Below, one piece after another: positions 47,207 through 60,724 of a stretch of 64,000 bases of DNA. The notes under the pieces are model-generated. The model saw only the letters and a program-made list of their open reading frames with translations, did no database searches and was not told the DNA's origin. Position 1 is the first letter of the stretch. The number at the start of each line of letters is the position of its first letter. The stretch lies in assembly GCA_037951165.1 (NCBI GenBank), contig JBBDHG010000098.1:2401501-2465500 (forward strand). The letters run 5' to 3'. The DNA is from Lophius americanus. Lineage: Eukaryota; Chordata; Actinopteri; Lophiiformes; Lophiidae. The translations under genes were made by a program, and so were the position numbers.

Positions 47207-48168
47207 GTGGCTTTTAATCATCCCTGGAGTAATGTGTTTGATCAATTAACAAGGAGCTGGAGCTAATAGTTGTAACCCTAAAGAGCCCACAATCAAGATA
47301 ATTTGAAACGGGAACTTCTTCCTGTTGACCATATTTATCAAAATTACTTGAAATCTTGTGCTGGCTTAGTCTGGTTGACTTAATCTAAAAAAAAAAAAGA
47401 TTAAATTGGAGGTATCCTTGATTTATTTCCGAATGTTAAAATGTAAAAAAGAACAAAAATGAATGTTCCTTTCTAATGACATGTCAGCATGATTGATTCT
47501 TGTAAACATTAAATTGCGTAATTTCATCTAAGTCCTAGATGATATATACACATTTATTTTGAACAAATACATTAAATTCATACAAAATAGGTAATCAATT
47601 CAAGTAAATTGTTAATATGACGTAATTTGAACAAACTGACTAAAACATGTTAACACATTTGCGCTCATATGTCAAACATCAAATTGTTTCAATTGGATCC
47701 TGAGGTCATTTCATTCAGTGACAACAGAAAGATCACATAAACCCCTCTTATCCATAAGTTCTGGTCCTTTCGTAGTCCAACAAAGTACTAGAAAAAGTTT
47801 TTCAACACCCTGATTCAGATTTTGGTATCAGACTGGACCTGGGAAAACCAGGCAATTGTTCTGCTCGTTTAACTCATAAACAGAATAGCTGATTTCATTG
47901 AACCTCAGTCATCTAAGACAGGAAAGACGCCTAGTCCCTCATTCAAGGTGAAATGATGTGTTTATAGAGGATAAAAATTAGGCCGGGCTGTGTTGCCAGC
48001 TAACATGGTGTCGTTATTCAGCACTTAAAAGTATAAACAGCCTTATTCAACAGAAAATTATTAAGATACTAAGTTATTGTTCGAAGCTCGAAAATATCGC
48101 TGACTTACGTTGAGCGTTAACTAGTTGTTCACAGATTTGGTAGCATGTTTTTTTGTTAAACAGCAAAC

Positions 48169-48255
48169 CCTTCGATAGCTCAGTTGGTAGAGCGGAGGAC
48201 TGTAGTGGAAATATCAGACATCCTTAGGTCGCTGGTTCAAATCCGGCTCGAAGGA
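48169..48255 (+). tRNA. tRNA-Tyr(GTA), array gene 5
   Basis: Identical body. The intron variant is tggaaatatcagac (one G-to-A change). TTTT terminator present. Its leader 'aacagcaaaccc' differs from that of genes 1-4. Counterpart of gene 12. Confidence 0.96.
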
Positions 48256-49279
48256 GTGGCTTTTAATCATCCCTGGAGTAATGTGTCTGATCAATTAACA
48301 AGGAGCTGGAGCTGATAGTTGTAACCCTAAAGAACCCACAATCAAGATAATTTGAAACGGGAACTTCTTCCTGTTGACCATATTCATCAAAATTACTTGA
48401 AATCTTGTTCTAGCTTAGTGTGGCTGACTTAATCTAAAAAAAAAAAAGATTAAATTGGAGGTATGCTTGATTTATTTCCAAATGTTAAAATGCAAAAAAG
48501 GACAAAAATTAATGTTCCTTTCTAATGACATGTCAGCATGATTGATTCTTGTAAACATTAAATTGCGTAATTTCATCTAAGTCCTAGATGATATCTACAC
48601 ATTTATTTTGAACAAATACATTAAATTCATCCAAATAGGTTATCAATTCAAGTAGATTGTTAATATGAAATAAATTGAACAAACTGACTAAAACATGTTA
48701 ACACATTTGAGCTCATATGTCAAACATTAAGTTGTTTCAATCGGATCCTGAGGTCAGTTCATTCAGTGACAACAGAAAGATCACATAGACCCCTCTTATC
48801 CATAAGTTCTGGTCCTGTCCTAGTCCAACAAATACTAGAAAAAGTTTTTCAACACCCTGATTCAGATTTTGGTAGTCAGACTGGACCTGGGAAAACCAGG
48901 CAATTGTTCTGTTTGTTTAACTCATAAACAGAATAGCTGATTTTATTGAACCTCAGTCATCTAAGACAGGAAAGACGCCTAGTCCCTCATTCAAGGTGAA
49001 ATGATGTGTTTATAGAGGATAAAAATTAGGCCTGGCTGTGTTGCCAGCTAACATGGTGTCTTTGAGAAGAGTTTCAAAGACCATTTTGTTCAGATTCATT
49101 ACAAGATAAACTTATTAATCAAATGTTATTCAGCATGTAAAAGTATAAACAGCCTTATTCAACAGAAAATTATTAAGATACTAATTTATTGATCGAAGTT
49201 CCAAATATCGCTGAGTTATGTTGAGCGTTAACTAGTTGTTTACAGATTTGGTAGCATGCTTTTTTGCTTAACAACCATC

Positions 49280-49366
49280 CCTTCGATAGCTCAGTTGGTA
49301 GAGCGGAGGACTGTAGTGGAAATGTCAGACATCCTTAGGTCGCTGGTTCAAATCCGGCTCGAAGGA
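49280..49366 (+). tRNA. tRNA-Tyr(GTA), array gene 6
   Basis: Body and intron as gene 1; TTTT terminator. Counterpart of gene 13. Confidence 0.96.
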
Positions 49367-50328
49367 GTGGCTTTTAATCATCCCTGGAGTAATGTGTTTT
49401 ATCAATTAACAAGGAGCTGGAGCTAATAGTTGTAACCCTAAAGAACCCACAATCAAGATAATTTGAAACGGGAACTTCTTCCTGTTGACCATATTCATCA
49501 AAATTACTTGAAATCTTGTTCTACCTTAGTGTGGCTGACTTAATCTAAAAAAAAAAAAGATTAAATTGGAGGTATGCTTGATTTATTTCCAAATGTTAAA
49601 ATGCAAAAAAGAACAAAAATTAATGTTCCTTTCTAATGACATGTCAGCATGATTGATTCTTGTAAACATTAAATTGCGTAATTTCATCTAAGTCCTAGAT
49701 AATGTATACACATTTATTTTGAACAAATACATTAAAGTCATCCAAATAGGTTATCAATTCAAGTAGATTGTTAATATGAAGTAATTTGAACAAACTGACT
49801 AAAACATGTTAACACATTTGAGCTCATATGTCAAACATCAAGTTGTTTCAATCGGATCCTGAGGTCAGTTCATTCAGTGACAACAGAAAGATCACATAAA
49901 CCCCTCTTATCCATAAGTTCTGGTCCTGTCCTAGTCCAACAAAGTACTAGAAAAAGTTTTTCAACACCCTGATTCAGATTTTGGTAATCAGACTGGACCT
50001 GGGAAAACCAGGCAATTGTTCTGTTCGTTTAACTCATAAACAGAATAGCTGATTTCATTGAACCTCAGTCATCTAAGACAGGAAACACGCCTAGTCCCTC
50101 ATTCAAGGTGAAATGATGTGTTTATAGAGGATAAAAATTAGGCCGGGCTGTGTTGCCAGCTAACATGGTGTCGTTATTCAGCACTTAAAAGTATAAACAG
50201 CCTTATTCAACAGACAATTATTAAGATACTAAGTTGTTGTTCGAAGCTCGAAAATATCGCTGACTTACGTTGAGCGTTAACTAGTTGTTTACAGATTTGG
50301 TAGCATGTTTTTTTGTTAAACAGCAAAC

Positions 50329-50415
50329 CCTTCGATAGCTCAGTTGGTAGAGCGGAGGACTGTAGTGGAAATATCAGACATCCTTAGGTCGCTGGTTCAA
50401 ATCCGGCTCGAAGGA
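50329..50415 (+). tRNA. tRNA-Tyr(GTA), array gene 7
   Basis: Identical body with the tggaaatatcagac intron; TTTT terminator. The downstream spacer is a diverged type ('aaataacccacaatc', 'tttttcctgccaacc') shared only with gene 14. Confidence 0.96.
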
Positions 50416-51375
50416 GTGGCTTTTAATCATCCCTGGAGTAATGTGTTTGATCAATTAACAAGGAGCTGGAGCTGATAGTTGTAACCCTAAATAACCCACA
50501 ATCAAGATAATTTGAAACGGAAACTTTTTCCTGCCAACCATTTTAATAAAAATTACTTGAAATCTTGTTCTGGCTTAGTCTAGCTAACTTAATCTAAAAC
50601 AAAATGATTAAATTGGAGGTATGCTTGATTTATTTCTGAATGCTAAAATGCAAAAAAGAACAAAAAGTAATGTTCCCTTCTAATGACATGTCAGCATGAT
50701 TGATTCTTGTAAACATTACATTGCGTAATTTCATCTAAGTCCTAGATGATATATACACATTTATTTTGAACAAATACATTAAATTCATACAAAATAGGTA
50801 ATCAATTCAACTAGATTGTTAATATGAAGTAATTTTAACAAACTGACTAAAACATGTTAACACATTTGCGCTCATATGTCAAACATCAAATTGTTTCAAT
50901 TGGATCCTGAGGTCAGTTCATTCAGTGACAACAGAAAGATCACATAGACCCCTCTTATCCATAAGTTCTGGTCCTTTCGTAGTCCAACAAAGTACTAGAA
51001 ATAGTTTTTCAACACCCTGATTCAGATTTTGGTATCAGACTGGACCTGGGAAAACCAGGCAATTGTTCTGCTCGTTTAACTCATAAACAGAATAGCTGAT
51101 TTCATTGAACCTCAGTCATCTAAGACAGGAAAGACGCCTAGTCCCTCATTCAAGGTGAAATGATGTGTTTATAGAGGATAAAAATTAGGCCTGGCAGTGT
51201 TGCCAATTAACAGGGTGTCGTTATTCAGCACTTAAAAGTATAAACAACCTTATTCAACAGAAAATTATTAAGATACTAAGTTATTGTTCGAAGCTCGAAA
51301 ATATCGCTAACTTACGTTGGGCGTTAACTAGTTGTTCACAGATTTGGTAGCATGTTTTTTTGTTAAACAGCAAAC

Positions 51376-51462
51376 CCTTCGATAGCTCAGTTGGTAGAGC
51401 GGAGGACTGTAGTGGAAATGTCAGACATCCTTAGGTCGCTGGTTCAAATCCGGCTCGAAGGA
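51376..51462 (+). tRNA. tRNA-Tyr(GTA), array gene 8
   Basis: Body and intron as gene 1; TTTT terminator. Counterpart of gene 15, but its downstream spacer has a patch like the one after gene 6. Confidence 0.96.
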
Positions 51463-52424
51463 GTGGCTTTTAATCATCCCTGGAGTAATGTGTCTGATCA
51501 ATTAACAAGGAGCTGGAGCTGATAGTTGTAACCCTAAAGAACCCACAATCAAGATAATTTGAAACGGGAACTTCTTCCTGTTGACCATATTCATCAAAAT
51601 TACTTGAAATCTTGTTCTACCTTAGTGTGGCTGACTTAATCTAAAAAAAAAAAAGATTAAATTGGAGGTATGCTTGATTTATTTCCAAATGTTAAAATGC
51701 AAAAAAGAACAAAAATTAATGTTCCTTTCTAATGACATGTCAGCATGATTGATTCTTGTAAACATTAAATTGCGTAATTTCATCTAAGTCCTAGATAATG
51801 TATACACATTTATTTTGAACAAATACATTAAAGTCATCCAAATAGGTTATCAATTCAAGTAGATTGTTAATATGAAGTAATTTGAACAAACTGACTAAAA
51901 CATGTTAACACATTTGAGCTCATATGTCAAACATCAAGTTGTTTCAATCGGATCCTGAGGTCAGTTCATTCAGTGACAACACAAAGATCACATAGACCCC
52001 TCTTATCCATAAGTTCTGGTCCTTTCGTAGTCCAACAAAGTACTAGAAAAAGTTTTTCAACACCCTGATTCACATTTTGGTAATCAGACTGGACCTGGGA
52101 AAACCAGGCAATTGTTCTGTTCGTTTAACTCATAAACAGAATAGCTGATTTCCTTGAACCTCAGTCTTCTAAGACAGGAAAGACGCCTAGTCCCTCATTC
52201 AAGATGAAATGATGTGTTTATAGAGGATAAAAATTAGGCCTGGCTGTGTTGCCAGCTAACATGGTGTCGTTATTCAGCACTTAAAAGTATAAATAGCCTT
52301 ATTCAACAGAAAATTATAAAGATACTAAGTTATTGTTTGAAGCTCGAAAATATTGCTAACTTACGTTGAGCGTTAACTAGTTGTTTACAGATTTAGTAGC
52401 ACATTTTTTTGTTAAACAGCAAAC

Positions 52425-52511
52425 CCTTCGATAGCTCAGTTGGTAGAGCGGAGGACTGTAGTGACAATATCAGACATCCTTAGGTTGCTGGTTCAAATCT
52501 GGCTCGAAGGA
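52425..52511 (+). tRNA. tRNA-Tyr(GTA)-like, array gene 9, variant with weakened B box and no T4 terminator
   Basis: The anticodon and stems still form, but position 48 is T, position 62 is T (the B box becomes GGTTCAAATCT) and the intron is tgacaatatcagac. The trailer reads 'gtggtgtttaat', leaving only three Ts. The leader has 'ttagtagcacattt' in place of 'ttggtagcatg'. It may be poorly expressed or inactive. Counterpart of gene 16. Confidence 0.82.
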
Positions 52512-53323
52512 GTGGTGTTTAATCATCCCTGGAGTAATGTGTTTGATCAATTAACAAGGAGCTGGAGCTAATAGTTGTAACCCTAAAGAACCCACAATCA
52601 AGATAATTTGAAATGGGAACTTCTTCCTGTTGACCATATTATAAAAAATTACTTGAAATCTTGTTCTGGCTTAGTCTGGCTGACTTAATCTAAAACAAAA
52701 TGATTAAATTGGAGGTATGCTTGATTTATTTCCAAATGTTAACATGCAAAAAAGAACAAAAAGTAATGTTCCCTTCTAATGACATGTCAGCATGATTGAT
52801 TCTTGTAAACATTAAATTGCGTAATTTCATCTACGTCCTAGATGATATATACACTTTTATTTTGAACATATACATTAAATTTATACAAAATAGGTTATCA
52901 ATTCAAGTAGATTGTTAATATGAAGTAATTTGAACAAACTGACTAAAACATGTTAACACATTTGAGCTCATATGTCAAACATCAAGTTGTTTCAATCGGA
53001 TCCTGAGGTCAGTTCATTCAGTGACAACAGAAAGATCCCATAAACCCCTCTTATCCATAAGTTCTGGTCCCGTCCTAGTCCAACAAAGTACTAGAAAAAG
53101 TTTTTCAACGCCCTGATTCAGATTTTGGTAATCAGACTGGACCTGGGAAAAACCAGACAATTGTTCTGTTTGTTTAACTCATAAAAGTATAAACAGCCTT
53201 ATTCAACAGAAAATTATTAAGATACTAATTTATTGTTCGAAGTTCCAAATATCGCTGAGTTATGTTGAGCGTTAACTAGTTGTTTACAGATTTGGTAGCA
53301 TGCTTTTTTGCTTAACAACCAAC

Positions 53324-53410
53324 CCTTCGATAGCTCAGTTGGTAGAGCGGAGGACTGTAGTGGAAATGTCAGACATCCTTAGGTCGCTGGTTCAAATCCG
53401 GCTCGAAGGA
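53324..53410 (+). tRNA. tRNA-Tyr(GTA), array gene 10
   Basis: Body and intron as gene 1; TTTT terminator. The preceding spacer is the short 0.9-kb class. Counterpart of gene 17. Confidence 0.96.
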
Positions 53411-54435
53411 GTGGCTTTTAATCATCCCTGGAGTAATGTGTTTGATCAATTAACAAGGAGCTGGAGCTAATAGTTGTAACCCTAAAGAACCAACAATCAA
53501 GATAATTTGAAACGGGAACTTCTTCCTGTTGACCATATTAATCAAAATTACTTGAAATCTTGTTCTAGCTTAGTGTGGCTGACTTAATCTAAAAAAAAAA
53601 TTATTAAATTGGAGGTATGCTTGATTTATTTCCGAATGTTAAAATGCAAAAAAGAACAAAAAGTAATGTTCCCTTCTAATGACATGTCAGCATGATTGAT
53701 TCTTGTAAACATTACATTGAGTAATTTCATCTAAGTCCTAGATGATATATACAGATTTATTTTGAACAAATACATTAATTTCATACAAAATAGGTGTTCA
53801 ATTCACGTAAATTGTTATTATGTATTAATTTGAACAAACTAACTAAAACATGTAAAAATATTTGAGCTCATATGTCAAACATCAAATTGTTTCAATTGGA
53901 TCCTGAGGTCAGTTCATTCAGTGACAACACAAAGATCACATAGGCCCCTCTTGTCCATAAGTTCTGGTCCTTTCGTAGTCCAACAAAGTACTAGAAAAAG
54001 TTTTTCAACACTCTGATTCAGATTTTGGTAATCAGACTGGACCTGGGAAAACCAGGCAATTGTTCTGTTCGTTTAACTCATAAACAGAATAGCTGATTTC
54101 ATTGAACCTCAGTCATCTAAGACAGGAAAGACGCCTAGTCCCTCATTCAAGGTGAAATGATGTGTTTATAGAGGATAAAAATTAGGCCTGACTGTGTTGC
54201 CAGTTAACATGGTGTCTTTGAGAAGAGTGTCAAAGACCATTTTGTTCAGATTTATTACAAGATAAACTTATTAATCAAACGTTATTCAGCATGCAAAAGT
54301 ATAAACAGCCTTATTCAACAGAAAATTATTAAGATACTAATTTATTGTTCGAAGTTCCAAATATCGCTGAGTTATGTTGAGTGTTAACTAGTTGTTTACA
54401 GATTTGGTAGCATGCTTTTTTGCTTAACAACCAAC

Positions 54436-54522
54436 CCTTCGATAGCTCAGTTGGTAGAGCGGAGGACTGTAGTGGAAATGTCAGACATCCTTAGGTCGCT
54501 GGTTCAAATCCGGCTCGAAGGA
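54436..54522 (+). tRNA. tRNA-Tyr(GTA), array gene 11
   Basis: Body and intron as gene 1; TTTT terminator. Start of higher-order repeat copy 2, with flanks like genes 2 and 4. Confidence 0.96.
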
Positions 54523-55484
54523 GTGGCTTTTAATCATCCCTGGAGTAATGTGTTTGATCAATTAACAAGGAGCTGGAGCTAATAGTTGTAACCCTAAAGA
54601 GCCCACAATCAAGATAATTTGAAACGGGAACTTCTTCCTGTTGACCATATTTATCAAAATTACTTGAAATCTTGTGCTGGCTTAGTCTGGTTGACTTAAT
54701 CTAAAAAAAAAAAAGATTAAATTGGAGGTATCCTTGATTTATTTCCGAATGTTAAAATGTAAAAAAGAACAAAAATTAATGTTCCTTTCTAATGACATGT
54801 CAGCATGATTGATTCTTGTAAACATTAAATTGCGTAATTTCATCTAAGTCCTAGATGATATATACACATTTATTTTGAACAAATACATTAAATTCATACA
54901 AAATAGGTAATCAATTCAAGTAAATTGTTAATATGACGTAATTTGAACAAACTGACTAAAACATGTTAACACATTTGCGCTCATATGTCAAACATCAAAT
55001 TGTTTCAATTGGATCCTGAGGTCAGTTCATTCAGTGACAACAGAAAGATCACATAGACCCCTCTTATCCATAAGTTCTGGTCCTTTCGTAGTCCAACAAA
55101 GTACTAGAAAAAGTTTTTCAACACCCTGATTCAGATTTTGGTATCAGACTGGACCTGGGAAAACCAGGCAATTGTTCTGCTCGTTTAACTCATAAACAGA
55201 ATAGCTGATTTCATTGAACCTCAGTCATCTAAGACAGGAAAGACGCCTAGTCCCTCATTCAAGGTGAAATGATGTGTTTATAGAGGATAAAAATTAGGCC
55301 GGGCTGTGTTGCCAGCTAACATGGTGTCGTTATTCAGCACTTAAAAGTATAAACAGCCTTATTCAACAGAAAATTATTAAGATACTAAGTTATTGTTCGA
55401 AGCTCGAAAATATCGCTGACTTACGTTGAGCGTTAACTAGTTATTCACAGATTTGGTAGCATGTTTTTTTGTTAAACAGCAAAC

Positions 55485-55571
55485 CCTTCGATAGCTCAGT
55501 TGGTAGAGCGGAGGACTGTAGTGGAAATATCAGACATCCTTAGGTCGCTGGTTCAAATCCGGCTCGAAGGA
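55485..55571 (+). tRNA. tRNA-Tyr(GTA), array gene 12
   Basis: Identical body, tggaaatatcagac intron, TTTT terminator. Counterpart of gene 5. Confidence 0.96.
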
Positions 55572-56596
55572 GTGGCTTTTAATCATCCCTGGAGTAATGT
55601 GTCTGATCAATTAACAAGGAGCTGGAGCTGATAGTTGTAACCCTAAAGAACCCACAATCAAGATAATTTGAAACGGGAACTTCTTCCTGTTGACCATATT
55701 CATCAAAATTACTTGAAATCTTGTTCTAGCTTAGTGTGGCTGACTTAATCTAAAAAAAAAAAAGATTAAATTGGAGGTATGCTTGATTTATTTCCAAATG
55801 TTAAAATGCAAAAAAGGACAAAAATTAATGTTCCTTTCTAATGACATGTCAGCATGATTGATTCTTGTAAACATTAAATTGCGTAATTTCATCTAAGTCC
55901 TAGATGATATCTACACATTTATTTTGAACAAATACATTAAATTCATACAAAATAGTTTATCAATTCAAGTAGATTGTTAATATGAAATAAATTGAACAAA
56001 CTGACTAAAACATGTTAACACATTTGAGCTCATATGTCAAACATCAAGTTGTTTCAATCGGATCCTGAGGTCAGTTCATTCAGTGACAACAGAAAGATCA
56101 CATAGACCCCTCTTATCCATAAGTTCTGGTCCTGTCCTAGTCCAACAAATACTAGAAAAAGTTTTTCAACACCCTGATTCAGATTTTGGTAGTCAGACTG
56201 GACCTGGGAAAACCAGGCAATTGTTCTGTTTGTTTAACTCATAAACAGAATAGCTGATTTTATTGAACCTCAGTCATCTAAGACAGGAAAGACGCCTAGT
56301 CCCTCATTCAAGGTGAAATGATGTGTTTATAGAGGATAAAAATTAGGCCTGGCTGTGTTGCCAGCTAACATGGTGTCTTTGAGAAGAGTTTCAAAGACCA
56401 TTTTGTTCAGATTCATTACAAGATAAACTTATTAATCAAATGTTATTCAGCATGTAAAAGTATAAACAGCCTTATTCAACAGAAAATTATTAAGATACTA
56501 ATTTATTGATCGAAGTTCCAAATATCGCTGAGTTATGTTGAGCGTTAACTAGTTGTTTACAGATTTGGTAGCATGCTTTTTTGCTTAACAACCATC

Positions 56597-56683
56597 CCTT
56601 CGATAGCTCAGTTGGTAGAGCGGAGGACTGTAGTGGAAATGTCAGACATCCTTAGGTCGCTGGTTCAAATCCGGCTCGAAGGA
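56597..56683 (+). tRNA. tRNA-Tyr(GTA), array gene 13
   Basis: Body and intron as gene 1; TTTT terminator. The downstream spacer has a private one-base deletion ('ttctatgacatg', about 56950) absent after gene 6, so it arose after the duplication. Confidence 0.96.
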
Positions 56684-57644
56684 GTGGCTTTTAATCATCC
56701 CTGGAGTAATGTGTTTTATCAATTAACAAGGAGCTGGAGCTAATAGTTGTAACCCTAAAGAACCCACAATCAAGATAATTTGAAACGGGAACTTCTTCCT
56801 GTTGACCATATTAATCAAAATTACTTGAAATCTTGTTCTACCTTAGTGTGGCTGACTTAATCTAAAAAAAAAAAAGATTAAATTGGAGGTATGCTTGATT
56901 TATTTCCAAATGTTAAAATGCAAAAAAGAACAAAAATTAATGTTCCTTTCTATGACATGTCAGCATGATTGATTCTTGTAAACATTAAATTGCGTAATTT
57001 CATCTAAGTCCTAGATAATGTATACACATTTATTTTGAACAAATACATTAAAGTCATCCAAATAGGTTATCAATTCAAGTAGATTGTTAATATGAAGTAA
57101 TTTGAACAAACTGACTAAAACATGTTAACACATTTGAGCTCATATGTCAAACATCAAGTTGTTTCAATCGGATCCTGAGGTCAGTTCATTCAGTGACAAC
57201 AGAAAAATCACATAAACCCCTCTTATCCATAAGTTCTGGTCCTGTCCTAGTCCAACAAAGTACTAGAAAAAGTTTTTCAACACCCTGATTCAGATTTTGG
57301 TAATCAGACTGGACCTGGGAAAACCAGGCAATTGTTCTGTTCGTTTAACTCATAAACAGAATAGCTGATTTCATTGAACCTCAGTCATCTAAGACAGGAA
57401 ACACGCCTAGTCCCTCATTCAAGGTGAAATGATGTGTTTATAGAGGATAAAAATTAGGCCGGGCTGTGTTGCCAGCTAACATGGTGTCGTTATTCAGCAC
57501 TTAAAAGTATAAACAGCCTTATTCAACAGACAATTATTAAGATACTAAGTTGTTGTTCGAAGCTCGAAAATATCGCTGACTTACGTTGAGCGTTAACTAG
57601 TTGTTTACAGATTTGGTAGCATGTTTTTTTGTTAAACAGCAAAC

Positions 57645-57731
57645 CCTTCGATAGCTCAGTTGGTAGAGCGGAGGACTGTAGTGGAAATATCAGACATCCT
57701 TAGGTCGCTGGTTCAAATCCGGCTCGAAGGA
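57645..57731 (+). tRNA. tRNA-Tyr(GTA), array gene 14
   Basis: Identical body, tggaaatatcagac intron, TTTT terminator. Counterpart of gene 7, sharing its diverged spacer. Confidence 0.96.
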
Positions 57732-58691
57732 GTGGCTTTTAATCATCCCTGGAGTAATGTGTTTGATCAATTAACAAGGAGCTGGAGCTGATAGTTGTAA
57801 CCCTAAATAACCCACAATCAAGATAATTTGAAACGGAAACTTTTTCCTGCCAACCATTTTAATAAAAATTACTTGAAATCTTGTTCTGGCTTAGTCTAGC
57901 TAACTTAATCTAAAACAAAATGATTAAATTGGAGGTATGCTTGATTTATTTCTGAATGCTAAAATGCAAAAAAGAACAAAAAGTAATGTTCCCTTCTAAT
58001 GACATGTCAGCATGATTGATTCTTGTAAACATTACATTGCGTAATTTCATCTAAGTCCTAGATGATATATACACATTTATTTTGAACAAATACATTAAAT
58101 TCATACAAAATAGGTAATCAATTCAACTAGATTGTTAATATGAAGTAATTTTAACAAACTGACTAAAACATGTTAACACATTTGCGCTCATATGTCAAAC
58201 ATCAAATTGTTTCAATTGGATCCTGAGGTCAGTTCATTCAGTGACAACAGAAAGATCACATAGACCCCTCTTATCCATAAGTTCTGGTCCTTTCGTAGTC
58301 CAACAAAGTACTAGAAATAGTTTTTCAACACCCTGATTCAGATTTTGGTATCAGACTGGACCTGGGAAAACCAGGCAATTGTTCTGCTCGTTTAACTCAT
58401 AAACAGAATAGCTGATTTCATTGAACCTCAGTCATCTAAGACAGGAAAGACGCCTAGTCCCTCATTCAAGGTGAAATGATGTGTTTATAGAGGATAAAAA
58501 TTAGGCCTGGCAGTGTTGCCAATTAACAGGGTGTCGTTATTCAGCACTTAAAAGTATAAACAACCTTATTCAACAGAAAATTATTAAGATACTAAGTTAT
58601 TGTTCGAAGCTCGAAAATATCGCTAACTTACGTTGAGCGTTAACTAGTTGTTCACAGATTTGGTAGCATGTTTTTTTGTTAAACAGCAAAC

Positions 58692-58778
58692 CCTTCGATA
58701 GCTCAGTTGGTAGAGCGGAGGACTGTAGTGGAAATGTCAGACATCCTTAGGTCGCTGGTTCAAATCCGGCTCGAAGGA
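58692..58778 (+). tRNA. tRNA-Tyr(GTA), array gene 15
   Basis: Body and intron as gene 1; TTTT terminator. Counterpart of gene 8. Confidence 0.96.
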
Positions 58779-59738
58779 GTGGCTTTTAATCATCCCTGGA
58801 GTAATGTGTCTGATCAATTAACAAGGAGCTGGAGCTGATAGTTGTAACCCTAAAGAACCCACAATCAAGATAATTTGAAACGGGAACTTCTTCCTGTTGA
58901 CCATATTTATCAAAATTACTTGAAATCTTGTGCTGGCTTAGTCTGGCTGACTTAATCTAAAAAAAAAAGATTAAATTGGAGGTATGCTTGATTTATTTCC
59001 AAATGTTAACATGCAAAAAAGAACAAAAAGTAATGTTCCCTTCTATTGACATGTCCACATGATTGATTCTTGTAAACATTAAATTGCGTAATTTCATCTA
59101 AGTCCTAGATGATATCTACACATTTATTTTGAACAAATACATTAAATTCATCCAAATAGGTTATCAATTCAAGTAGATTGTTAATATGAAGTAATTTGAA
59201 CAAACTGACTAAAACATGTTAACACATTTGAGCTAATATGTCAAACATCAAATTGTTTCAATTGGATCCTGAGGTCAGTTCATTCAGTGACAACACAAAG
59301 ATCACATAGACCCCTCTTATCCATAAGTTCTGGTCCTTTCGTAGTCCAACAAAGTACTAGAAAAAGTTTTTCAACACCCTGATTCACATTTTGGTAATCA
59401 GACTGGACCTGGGAAAACCAGGCAATTGTTCTGTTCGTTTAACTCATAAACAGAATAGCTGATTTCCTTGAACCTCAGTCTTCTAAGACAGGAAAGACGC
59501 CTAGTCCCTCATTCAAGATGAAATGATGTGTTTATAGAGGATAAAAATTAGGCCTGGCTGTGTTGCCAGCTAACATGGTGTCGTTATTCAGCACTTAAAA
59601 GTATAAATAGCCTTATTCAACAGAAAATTATAAAGATACTAAGTTATTGTTCGAAGCTCGAAAATATTGCTAACTTACGTTGAGCGTTAACTAGTTGTTT
59701 ACAGATTTAGTAGCACATTTTTTTGTTAAACAGCAAAC

Positions 59739-59825
59739 CCTTCGATAGCTCAGTTGGTAGAGCGGAGGACTGTAGTGACAATATCAGACATCCTTAGGTT
59801 GCTGGTTCAAATCTGGCTCGAAGGA
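59739..59825 (+). tRNA. tRNA-Tyr(GTA)-like, array gene 16, variant with weakened B box and no T4 terminator
   Basis: Same variant as gene 9: T48, T62, intron tgacaatatcagac and leader 'ttagtagcacattt'. The trailer is 'gtggcgtttaat', again lacking four Ts but differing by one base from gene 9. Confidence 0.82.
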
Positions 59826-60637
59826 GTGGCGTTTAATCATCCCTGGAGTAATGTGTATGATCAATTAACAAGGAGCTGGAGCTAATAGTTGTAACCCTAA
59901 AGAACCCACAATCAAGATAATTTGAAATGGGAACTTCTTCCTGTTGACCATATTATAAAAAATTACTTGAAATCTTGTTCTGGCTTAGTCTGGCTGACTT
60001 AATCTAAAACAAAATGATTAAATTGGAGGTATGCTTGATTTATTTCCAAATGTTAACATGCAAAAAAGAACAAAAAGTAATGTTCCCTTCTAATGACATG
60101 TCAGCATGATTGATTCTTGTAAACATTAAATTGCGTAATTTCATCTACGTCCTAGATGATATATACACTTTTATTTTGAACATATACATTAAATTTATAC
60201 AAAATAGGTTATCAATTCAAGTAGATTGTTAATATGAAGTAATTTGAACAAACTGACTAAAACATGTTAACACATTTGAGCTCATATGTCAAACATCAAG
60301 TTGTTTCAATCGGATCCTGAGGTCAGTTCATTCAGTGACAACAGAAAGATCCCATAAACCCCTCTTATCCATAAGTTCTGGTCCCGTCCTAGTCCAACAA
60401 AGTACTAGAAAAAGTTTTTCAACACCCTGATTCAGATTTTGGTAATCAGACTGGACCTGGGAAAAACCAGAAAATTGTTCTGTTTGTTTAACTCATAAAA
60501 GTATAAACAGCCTTATTCAACAGAAAATTATTAAGATACTAATTCATTGTTCGAAGTTCCAAATATCGCTGAGTTATGTTGAGCGTTAACTAGTTGTTTA
60601 CAGATTTGGTAGCATGCTTTTTTGCTTAACGACCAAC

Positions 60638-60724
60638 CCTTCGATAGCTCAGTTGGTAGAGCGGAGGACTGTAGTGGAAATGTCAGACATCCTTAGGTCG
60701 CTGGTTCAAATCCGGCTCGAAGGA
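60638..60724 (+). tRNA. tRNA-Tyr(GTA), array gene 17
   Basis: Body and intron as gene 1; TTTT terminator. It follows the second 0.9-kb spacer. Counterpart of gene 10. Confidence 0.96.

Larger units (their letters stand above)
46880..54185 (+). repeat. Higher-order repeat, copy 1 (genes 4-10)
   Basis: Seven units with spacing 1049-1111-1049-1047-1049-899 and then the start of a 1112 interval. The pattern and private variants (for example 'caacaaatactag' at about 48826, the 'ctgccaacc' spacer after gene 7, the 'ttagtagcacattt' leader of gene 9) recur in copy 2 with a period of about 7,315 bp. Confidence 0.88.
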
